From: an uncultured Lachnospiraceae bacterium
GTDB lineage: Bacteria; Bacillota; Clostridia; Lachnospirales; Lachnospiraceae
NCBI GenBank assembly: GCA_948438565.1
Contig: CAOJLW010000032.1
Span: 1 to 13,375 of the forward strand
Reading direction: 5' to 3'
Length of the DNA: 13,375 bases
Part shown: in pieces, positions 7,472 through 13,375 of the stretch
Numbering within the stretch: position 1 is the first letter of the stretch
Layout of the letters: every line of letters begins with the position of its first letter
The notes under the pieces: model-generated
Seen by the model: the letters and a program-made list of their open reading frames with translations, nothing else
The model's database searches: none
What the model was told of the DNA's origin: nothing
Position numbers and translations under genes: made by a program

Positions 7472-7883
7472 AAAAGTGATGGATCATTTTAAAAACCCAA
7501 GGAATATGGGGGAAATAGAAAATCCGCAGGGCGTCGGGACGGTTGGCAATGCAAAATGCGGCGATATTATGCGGATGTATTTGGATATTGATGAGGACGG
7601 AGTGATCCGGGAGGCGAAATTTAAGACGTTTGGCTGTGGCGCTGCAATTGCCACAAGCAGTATGGCAACAGAGCTGGTAACCGGAAAAACGGTAAAAGAG
7701 GCTCTGCTTGTAACGAACCGCGCCGTGATGGAAGCCTTGGACGGCCTCCCGCCGGCCAAGGTGCATTGTTCCCTGCTGGCGGAAGAGGCGATCCATGCGG
7801 CTTTATGGGATTATGCAAACCGGCATGGAATTGTGATTGAAGGCTTAAAAGAACCGGTCGAGGATATCGAAGAGCTGGAGTAG
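7461..7883 (+). CDS. nifU: NifU/IscU-type Fe-S cluster scaffold protein
   Basis: The scaffold on which Fe-S clusters are built with sulfur from the desulfurase encoded just upstream. I start it at ATG 7461 (140 residues), six bases after a strong AGGAGG (7449-7454). An in-frame ATG at 7455 touches that binding site and is too close to be used. All three ligand cysteines are present: C33 in AKCGDIM, with the adjacent D35; C59 in TFGCGAAIA; and C103 in VHCSLLAEEAI. It is a single-domain IscU-like protein with no C-terminal NifU domain and no ferredoxin domain, and it ends in an acidic tail (EDIEELE). Overlap with nifS means one message and probably translational coupling. Its stop codon (7881-7883) directly abuts the stop codon of the convergent gene at 7884, leaving no intergenic terminator. 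Confidence 0.94.
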   Translation: MYSEKVMDHFKNPRNMGEIENPQGVGTVGNAKCGDIMRMYLDIDEDGVIREAKFKTFGCGAAIATSSMATELVTGKTVKEALLVTNRAVMEALDGLPPAKVHCSLLAEEAIHAALWDYANRHGIVIEGLKEPVEDIEELE

Positions 7884-9185
7884 TTAATTTTGTAACGATT
7901 CTTCCTGTAACTGATCGAGTTTTGCCATACAGTCATCTACAGAAGAGCCGTTTAATAAATTCCGTACTAGAAGGCAGATATTGCCCCATTGTTCCATTTT
8001 TAAATTGGCATTGGAAGCCAGCACATAGATTCCCTCTTCAATCCGGTCGTTTAAAGGCTTTAACGCCGGAATGCAATTGGATGCTACATTTTTGGAAGGG
8101 GAAATTACCCGGTTGGTTTGGGAATACAGCTCCAGGGCTTCATCGGACAGGATTACGTCTAAAACATCCATGGAGTCCTCTAAGTGTTCGGCATTGGCGC
8201 TTACGCCATACCCAGTAATGGGTATAACGGGCATTTGGCCGCGGTTGCTGGGAAATCCTATCACCTGCATATTGAAATCTGGGCTGCCGTATGCGGTATC
8301 CGTATTGGCGGCCCCCCAATATGCCATAACAATCGGCGTTTTTTGCGCCATAAAATCAGGTCCTTCCCCTTCGATCGCTTCGTAAGTATAAGCTGTTTTA
8401 GCGTCGATATATTCTTTGTCAATCAATTCTTGCAGATATTCAAATCCAGGGCGCAGATAGTCGCTGTATTTGGCTTCTCCGCTATTGAGCGCGGCAATTT
8501 CCGCATCCGTATTGTCTCCATTGTACAGATCCGCAAACGCCTGTGCAAAGACGAAGGTTTCCAGCCACCAGCGATTGGCTCCAATGGGCGTTTCAATGCC
8601 GTTTTCTTTGAATACTCTACAGCATTCCATAAATTCTTCCGGAGTTTCCGGTAATTGTAAATCATATTGATCAAACATATCTTTGTTGACAAACAGGCCG
8701 TATGCAACGACTTCCTGTGGAATAGCCACAAGCTTGCCGTTTACCGTATTGGCGGTTTTTACAACATCCCGCAGGTTTTTGACACAATCCAGAGAAGACA
8801 GATCGGCAAGTTTTCCTTCTATGCCGAGCGTATGGATGACATCCGGGTTTAACAGGTATAAATCGTCCATATTATGCCGCGCCCGGTCAAGCGTCACTTC
8901 ATCGTAGGTTTTTTCCTGATAGTTTTCTGCCGTGTAAGTTCGGTATTCAACGACCAGATCCAGTCGTTCTTCCGCCATCAGGACGGTCAGATCATGCGCG
9001 GTGCGCGCCGTATTGCTGGCGTTTGGAGCAGATTTTTCCATAGGGCCAAATAAAAGGATCTGTTTTTTATCTGTTTTGGTATTGTCAGCCAGATTTTCTG
9101 TTATGTCCGGTTTTTGTCCACAGGCTGTCAGCGTCAATGCTCCTATAGTCAGCAGGACGGCAATTTTTTTTAAGGGTTTTTGCAT
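7884..9185 (-). CDS. Extracellular solute-binding lipoprotein (ABC sugar-type family 1), possible sensor partner
   Basis: A 433-residue lipoprotein. The N-terminus is basic, then hydrophobic (KKIAVLLTIGALTLTAC), with a lipobox LTAC at 19-22 and C22 as the lipidated residue. The mature part matches the large sugar-binding class of solute-binding proteins: NPDVIHTLGIEGKLADLSSL (113-132), and GLFVNKDMFDQYDLQLPETP (163-182) where such proteins have their YNKDLF..GL..P.TWDEF-like motif, and an aromatic patch RWW at 205-207. ATG 9185 has AAGGGAGA upstream. It lies 18 bases after the stop of the hybrid kinase gene, so the two form an operon. No permease or ATPase is beside it, so it may deliver ligand to the kinase sensor rather than to a transporter, or serve a permease elsewhere. 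The ligand cannot be read from sequence; a sugar or oligosaccharide is only the family default. Confidence 0.9.
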   Translation of the reverse strand: MQKPLKKIAVLLTIGALTLTACGQKPDITENLADNTKTDKKQILLFGPMEKSAPNASNTARTAHDLTVLMAEERLDLVVEYRTYTAENYQEKTYDEVTLDRARHNMDDLYLLNPDVIHTLGIEGKLADLSSLDCVKNLRDVVKTANTVNGKLVAIPQEVVAYGLFVNKDMFDQYDLQLPETPEEFMECCRVFKENGIETPIGANRWWLETFVFAQAFADLYNGDNTDAEIAALNSGEAKYSDYLRPGFEYLQELIDKEYIDAKTAYTYEAIEGEGPDFMAQKTPIVMAYWGAANTDTAYGSPDFNMQVIGFPSNRGQMPVIPITGYGVSANAEHLEDSMDVLDVILSDEALELYSQTNRVISPSKNVASNCIPALKPLNDRIEEGIYVLASNANLKMEQWGNICLLVRNLLNGSSVDDCMAKLDQLQEESLQN

Positions 9186-9203
9186 CGTATCTCCCTTTCC
9201 CTA

Positions 9204-11771
9204 TTATAAAAAATTTTGAATTGTTTCTTTTAATACGGCTACGTCAATGGGTTTGGATAAATGCGCATTCATACCGGAATGAAGAGCTTCTTTGATATCT
9301 TCTGCAAAAGCATTGGCGGTCATGGCGATAATCGGGACGTTTTTTGCATCTTCACACTGTAAACTGCGGATAGCTTTGGTAGCTTCATAGCCGTTCATAA
9401 CGGGCATCTGTACATCCATTAAGATAGCGTCAAATTCGCCAGGGGCGGCGTTTTGGAAACGTTCCAATACCAGTTGACCGTTGACTGCGATTTCACACGA
9501 TGCGCCTTCCACAGACAGAATTTCCGATAGGATTTCGGCGTTGATTTCATTGTCTTCCGCAACCAAGAAGGTTTTGCCTTCCAGACTGTGGGTATTTTGT
9601 TGTGGGATGTCGTCTATATGCCGACCGGCGTGGAAGGCAAGTATCTTTTCTTTAAATGCCGCTACAAAGAACGGTTTGGCAAAAAATCCGTCAATGCCGG
9701 CGCGTAGAGCTTCTGCTTCGATATCTTCCCAATCATATGCAGTCAAAAACAAAATTGGGATGTCGTCCGATATAACAGTGCGGATTTGCTTTGCCGTTTC
9801 AATTCCATTCATGTCAGGCATTTGCCAATCCAATAAGATAACATTGTATTGATCGCCCTGCTGATAGACGTCTTGTATCTGTTGTAACGCTTCGTTTCCA
9901 TTGAAAGCAATATCCACTTTTACACCGGAGTCTTCCATCAAAATCTGGATATTTTTGCAGATGGCTTCTTCGTCGTCAACAGCCAGAATACGGAAAATGC
10001 CATGTGTGTTCCAAAAATTCTCATCGACTGTTTCATTTTGAATGCGAAGTTCCAAATCTACCGTAAAGAGACTGCCGACGTTTACCTTGCTGGAAACTTC
10101 TATCGTACCGCCCATCAGCTCCACAATATTTTTGGTAATCGCCATACCCAGGCCGGTGCCCTGGATTTTATTGGTTGTGCTGTTTTCCTCTCTGGTAAAT
10201 GAATCAAAAATGATGGACAGATATTCCGGCGTCATACCGTATCCGTCGTCTTCAACTTCAATCCGGATATGCTCGAATTGACTGGAATGCTGTTCTAATC
10301 CAATGATACGGAACCAGATATGGCCGCCTTCCGGCGTGTATTTTACAGCATTGGACAGGAGGTTGATTAAGATCTGGTTGATTCGGGTCTCATCACCGAT
10401 TAAATATTCGTGTTTGATGCCGACGACTGTAACAAAAAAGGTTTGGTTCTTCGCTTTTGCCGCTGGTCGGATAATAGCGTCTACGGAAGTGACCAGATCG
10501 TTTAACGTAAATTCTCCAATCGTCAGCGCCACTTTGCCGCTTTCAATTTTGGAAATATCCAAAATATCATTGATCAGGCTTAACAGATGCTGGCCGGATG
10601 CAGTGATTTTTTTGAGATATTCCCGCACTTTGTCCGGATTGTCCGCGTCTTTGGCAAGCAGGGTCGTAAAACCCAGAATCGCATTCATAGGCGTACGGAT
10701 ATCATGTGACATATTGGACAAAAATGTGGTTTTGGAGTTGTTGGCAATTTGCGCCGTCTGTAAGGCTTCTGCCAGCTGCTTGTTATATATTTCACGTTCA
10801 TGTTCGCGTTCCTGTCGGATTTTGCTTTGTATCCGGTTATTGAGGAAATAGATGCTGCAGCAGATAAAAAAGGCTATCATCATAATCGCGACAACAAAAA
10901 AGATATTTTTATTGACAGCGCTGCCTTCCCGCTGGATGGCTGTTACCGGCACGTATCCGATCAGGTAAAGCGAGCCGTCATTGACCGACCACATATAGAT
11001 CAGAGAATCCTCATTTTTGATTTTGTGGTAAAACATGACGTTGTCGCCATTTTCGATATATTCGGCAATGTCGGTCTGAATCTGCGGTTCGAGGATGCTA
11101 TTGGCGTTGTAAAAATCGTCTAAATTCAGATGTCCGGCTTCTCGTTCGCCGATTCCCTTGGGTTTGAGCAAAAAACGTTTGCTTTTGGCGTCCATAATAT
11201 ATAAGGTTGCATGGTTGTTATATAGTTTATCCGGCATCGCCTGATCAAAGGAATCATAGATGTATTCGATATAGAGGGATGCAATTTCCAGTTTTCCCTT
11301 TTTGATGGGGCATTTCATGGTATATGCCCAAGTCCCCATATCATTGAGATAGGATTTGGAAACCTGAAGGTTTTGTATTTTGAAGCCTGCGGAAAAGTCG
11401 AGTTCTTCCGTAGTAAAAATATCCCCCGTATTGGAAATGCCCGTCTGTTCTCCGGCGGCAATCAGGGATATTTTGGTCATGGTGCTGTTTTGATTGTAGG
11501 AGAGGATCAGCTTTTCTGGATCGTCAAAGGTTGCGGCTTCATCTGCAATCAATTGCTGGAATTCCGCTTCCTTATATAAGACGGTTTCAATGGTTGAGCT
11601 AATCAATTCTAAGCTTTCGCTTAAATTTTCAATAGCGGATGCAGACATTTCTTCTGATATTTGTTTGGCGATAAAAAATACAACAGCGCCTAAAATACAA
11701 AAAACCAATATAATCAGGCTGATAAAGACTTTGCCCTTATTTAAAATATTACTTATGTGCCCTTTTTTCAT
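9204..11771 (-). CDS. Membrane hybrid sensor histidine kinase with two receiver domains
   Basis: An 855-residue phosphorelay kinase. I chose ATG 11771, preceded by AAGGTGAG; an in-frame TTG 12 codons earlier (11807) has a poor binding site. Order: TM1 about 15-35; an extracellular sensor of about 250 residues, in the size range of a dCache domain, though I cannot confirm the fold; TM2 about 290-310; a short coiled linker; HisKA with H356 in MSHDIRTPMNAILGF; HATPase with N474 (LLSNAVKY), EDDGYGM (507-513) and GTGLGMAI (538-545); REC1 (593-715) with D648 in LLDWQMPDMNG and K699; REC2 (734-855) with D786 in LMDVQMPVMNG, T818 and K840. Both receivers keep their key residues. There is no HPt domain and no DNA-binding output, so the final target must be encoded elsewhere or be a protein interaction. 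It is the first gene of an operon with a solute-binding lipoprotein, a likely ligand-sensing partner. Confidence 0.93.
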   Translation of the reverse strand: MKKGHISNILNKGKVFISLIILVFCILGAVVFFIAKQISEEMSASAIENLSESLELISSTIETVLYKEAEFQQLIADEAATFDDPEKLILSYNQNSTMTKISLIAAGEQTGISNTGDIFTTEELDFSAGFKIQNLQVSKSYLNDMGTWAYTMKCPIKKGKLEIASLYIEYIYDSFDQAMPDKLYNNHATLYIMDAKSKRFLLKPKGIGEREAGHLNLDDFYNANSILEPQIQTDIAEYIENGDNVMFYHKIKNEDSLIYMWSVNDGSLYLIGYVPVTAIQREGSAVNKNIFFVVAIMMIAFFICCSIYFLNNRIQSKIRQEREHEREIYNKQLAEALQTAQIANNSKTTFLSNMSHDIRTPMNAILGFTTLLAKDADNPDKVREYLKKITASGQHLLSLINDILDISKIESGKVALTIGEFTLNDLVTSVDAIIRPAAKAKNQTFFVTVVGIKHEYLIGDETRINQILINLLSNAVKYTPEGGHIWFRIIGLEQHSSQFEHIRIEVEDDGYGMTPEYLSIIFDSFTREENSTTNKIQGTGLGMAITKNIVELMGGTIEVSSKVNVGSLFTVDLELRIQNETVDENFWNTHGIFRILAVDDEEAICKNIQILMEDSGVKVDIAFNGNEALQQIQDVYQQGDQYNVILLDWQMPDMNGIETAKQIRTVISDDIPILFLTAYDWEDIEAEALRAGIDGFFAKPFFVAAFKEKILAFHAGRHIDDIPQQNTHSLEGKTFLVAEDNEINAEILSEILSVEGASCEIAVNGQLVLERFQNAAPGEFDAILMDVQMPVMNGYEATKAIRSLQCEDAKNVPIIAMTANAFAEDIKEALHSGMNAHLSKPIDVAVLKETIQNFL

Positions 11772-11835
11772 TGTATCACTCACCTTATAGATCTCGATCC
11801 ATTTCAAGACGTGCCTGGAACTAAGTTTGAAAAAT

Positions 11836-11872
11836 GCTTTCCATAAACAAGACGATACTGTTTACAGAAAGC
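11836..11872 (-). terminator. Terminator-like hairpin in the leader of the kinase operon (possible attenuator)
   Basis: On the minus strand, GCTTTCTGTAAACA (11872 down to 11859) pairs with TGTTTATGGAAAGC (11849 down to 11836): 14 pairs, two of them G-U, around a 9-base loop. AUUUUUC follows directly (11835-11829). A further A-U extension is possible after one mismatch. It lies downstream of the predicted promoter and about 65 bases before the ATG, so it would act inside the kinase leader; it would also stop read-through from bipA. The stem is AT-rich, so efficiency may be modest. In the + direction it is also followed by a T-run, but no + gene precedes it nearby. Confidence 0.55.
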
Positions 11873-11896
11873 AATTTTTTGGCATATTCTATTTGT

Positions 11897-11925
11897 ATTA
11901 TAGTATTTTTTTTCCAAAAAGTCAA
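11897..11925 (-). promoter_or_regulatory. Sigma-A promoter for the kinase/solute-binding protein operon
   Basis: Read on the minus strand: -35 box TTGACT (11925-11920), a 17-base spacer, and a perfect -10 box TATAAT (11902-11897). Transcription should start near 11890, giving a leader of about 120 bases before ATG 11771. The 238-base gap between the kinase gene and bipA is strongly AT-rich and holds this promoter and the hairpin; I see no clear intrinsic terminator immediately after bipA, only an unpaired T7 run near 11997. Confidence 0.85.
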
Positions 11926-12009
11926 AGAATTTAGAAAAAAGGGCAAAGTAGGTGCGAATATATGCTTTTATGTGGTTGATTTTGTTGAATTTATGCAAAA
12001 AAACAGGCG

Positions 12010-13375
12010 TTATTTTTTCATATTGGCTCGTTTTCGCAGCGTTGGATCTAAAATCCGTTTTCGGATGCGCAGACTTTCCGGCGTGACTTCCAGTAACTCG
12101 TCGATATCGATAAAGTCAATCGCCTGTTCCAGGCTTAAGATTTTAGGCGGAACTAAAGTTAAAGCTTCGTCTGCGGAAGAGGAGCGCGTATTGGTCAGAT
12201 GTTTTTTCTTACAGACATTAATTTCAATATCTTCCGCCCGGGAAGAAGAACCGATGACCATGCCGGCGTATACTTTTTCGCCGGGGCCGATAAATAAGGC
12301 GCCGCGATCCTGTGCGGAAAACAGACCGTAGGTGACGGATTCGCCGGTCTCAAAAGCAATTAAAGAACCGAGCTTACGGTAGGCGATATCTCCACAATAT
12401 GGCTGATATCCGTTAAAAATGGTATTGATGATACCGTTTCCTTTGGTGTCTGTTAAAAATTCGCCGCGGTAACCAATCAGGCCGCGCGAAGGAATGCTAA
12501 ATTCCAGGCGCGTATAGCCGCCGGCAATGCTTTTCATATTGAGCAGGTTCCCTTTGCGGGCGCTTAATTTGGAAATGACCGATCCGGTGGAATCGTCGGG
12601 AACGTCAATATAGGCAAGCTCCATTGGTTCCGTTTTCGTTCCGTTTGCATCGGTGTGATAAAGGACTTCTGCTTTGCTTACCGCGAATTCGTATCCTTCT
12701 CTGCGCATATTTTCAATCAGAACCGATAGATGTAGTTCTCCGCGGCCCGATACTTTATAGCTGTCCGGACTGTCGGTTTCTTCCACACGAAGGCTGACGT
12801 CCGTATTCAGCTCTCGGAACAGACGGTCGCGGATGTGGCGAGAAGTTACGTATTTCCCTTCCGTTCCGGCAAAGGGACTGTCGTTGACAATAAAATTCAT
12901 CGCAAGCGTCGGTTCCGAAATTTTTTGGAACGGAATCGCGCGCGGTTCCGAGACGGAGCAGACAGTATCTCCGATGTGGAGTCCCGCAATGCCGGAAATG
13001 GCTACGATAGAACCGATTTTGGCTTCGGTTACGTCGATTTTTTCCAGTCCGTCATATTCATAGAGCTTACTGATACGGACTTTCTGTTGCTTGTCCGGTT
13101 CATGATGGTTGACAAGAAGGGCGTCCTGGTTGACTTTTAGGCAGCCGTTGTCAATTTTGCCGACGCCGATGCGTCCGACATATTCGTTATAATCAATCGT
13201 GCTGATTAACACCTGTGTGCCTGCGTCGGGATCGCCCGTAGGGGCGGGGATATATTCCAGAATGGTATCGAACAGATCCGCCATATTGGTTTTCGGCTGG
13301 CTTAAATCCTTCATGGCGCAGCCGTTTCTTGCGGAAGTAAAAATAAACGGGCATTCCAACTGTTCGTCCGATGCG
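12010..13375 (-). CDS. typA: Ribosome-associated GTPase BipA/TypA, C-terminal part (5' end outside window)
   Basis: This frame runs off the right edge: reading continues past the TTG at 13359 as ASDEQLECPF, which is interior TypA sequence, so that TTG is a leucine codon and not a start. About 455 of the usual 600-615 residues are present. The GTPase domain with its nucleotide-binding motifs is missing except for its end (IFTSARNG). Then come the domain II barrel (TQVLISTIDYNEYVGRIGVG), domain III (LAMNFIVNDSPFAG, SGRGELHLSVLIENMRREG), the EF-G domain V-like part (IPSRGLIGYRGEFLTDTKG) and the BipA-specific C-terminal domain (CKKKHLTNTRSSSADEAL, then IDIDELLEVTPESLRIRKR). BipA acts on ribosomes, in 50S assembly and in stress or low-temperature growth. 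The C-terminus is complete and looks normal. It is transcribed in the same direction as the kinase gene but separated from it by 238 bases and a new promoter. Confidence 0.96.
   Translation of the reverse strand, partial: ASDEQLECPFIFTSARNGCAMKDLSQPKTNMADLFDTILEYIPAPTGDPDAGTQVLISTIDYNEYVGRIGVGKIDNGCLKVNQDALLVNHHEPDKQQKVRISKLYEYDGLEKIDVTEAKIGSIVAISGIAGLHIGDTVCSVSEPRAIPFQKISEPTLAMNFIVNDSPFAGTEGKYVTSRHIRDRLFRELNTDVSLRVEETDSPDSYKVSGRGELHLSVLIENMRREGYEFAVSKAEVLYHTDANGTKTEPMELAYIDVPDDSTGSVISKLSARKGNLLNMKSIAGGYTRLEFSIPSRGLIGYRGEFLTDTKGNGIINTIFNGYQPYCGDIAYRKLGSLIAFETGESVTYGLFSAQDRGALFIGPGEKVYAGMVIGSSSRAEDIEINVCKKKHLTNTRSSSADEALTLVPPKILSLEQAIDFIDIDELLEVTPESLRIRKRILDPTLRKRANMKK

Noticed and set aside
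11772..11807. Kinase start at TTG 11807
   Set aside because: It has a poor ribosome binding site, while ATG 11771 has AAGGTGAG at normal spacing followed by the expected basic residues before the first membrane helix.
11804..11998. Small 64-residue minus-strand ORF upstream of the kinase
   Set aside because: It spans the strong promoter and its -10 box, is AT-rich, and has no visible binding site or family resemblance.
12010..13359. A complete, short BipA-like protein starting at 13359
   Set aside because: The frame stays open to the window edge and the upstream codons encode normal TypA sequence, so it is a gene cut by the window, not a truncated paralogue.

Overview
The window looks like chromosome from a Gram-positive anaerobe of the Clostridia, most likely a Lachnospiraceae-type bacterium. 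The pointers are a lipoprotein-anchored solute-binding protein, strong AGGAGG-like ribosome binding sites, a NifS/NifU pair, a C_GCAxxG_C_C protein and a block of conserved but uncharacterised genes that I associate from memory with Lachnospiraceae. No tRNA, rRNA, IS element, phage gene or CRISPR array is visible. It reads as ordinary chromosomal backbone, and the uncharacterised block is the most novel part.

Left part (1-4831, + strand): five tightly packed genes with gaps of about 12-18 bases, almost certainly one operon whose start lies off the left edge. In order they are the C-terminal part of a large helical protein (DUF5717-like); a divergent Hsp70/actin-fold protein (DUF5716-like); a soluble protein with a TPR; a coiled-coil protein with a two-helix membrane hairpin; and a C_GCAxxG_C_C cysteine protein. 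The first four look like parts of one undescribed assembly: an Hsp70-like core, TPR and helical-repeat partners, and a membrane anchor. Next, after about 108 bases, comes a membrane-anchored HtrA-type serine protease (4940-6136).

Middle (6133-7883, + strand): a near-consensus sigma-A promoter whose -35 box overlaps the htrA stop codon, then a perfect 11-bp hairpin in the predicted leader, then a cysteine desulfurase and a NifU/IscU scaffold. The pair overlaps by 11 bases and forms a minimal Fe-S cluster assembly unit.

Right part (- strand): the NifU stop codon directly abuts the stop codon of a convergent solute-binding lipoprotein gene (7884-9185). That gene lies 18 bases downstream of a hybrid sensor histidine kinase with two receiver domains (9204-11771). 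The kinase has a very good promoter (TTGACT-N17-TATAAT) and a leader of about 120 bases carrying a terminator-like hairpin. No permease or DNA-binding regulator is beside the pair, so the lipoprotein may present ligand to the kinase. The right edge holds the C-terminal three quarters of the ribosome-associated GTPase BipA/TypA, whose GTPase domain lies beyond the window.

Limits: all family names come from motif reading and memory, with no database search. The DUF assignments and the link between the first four genes are the least certain parts.
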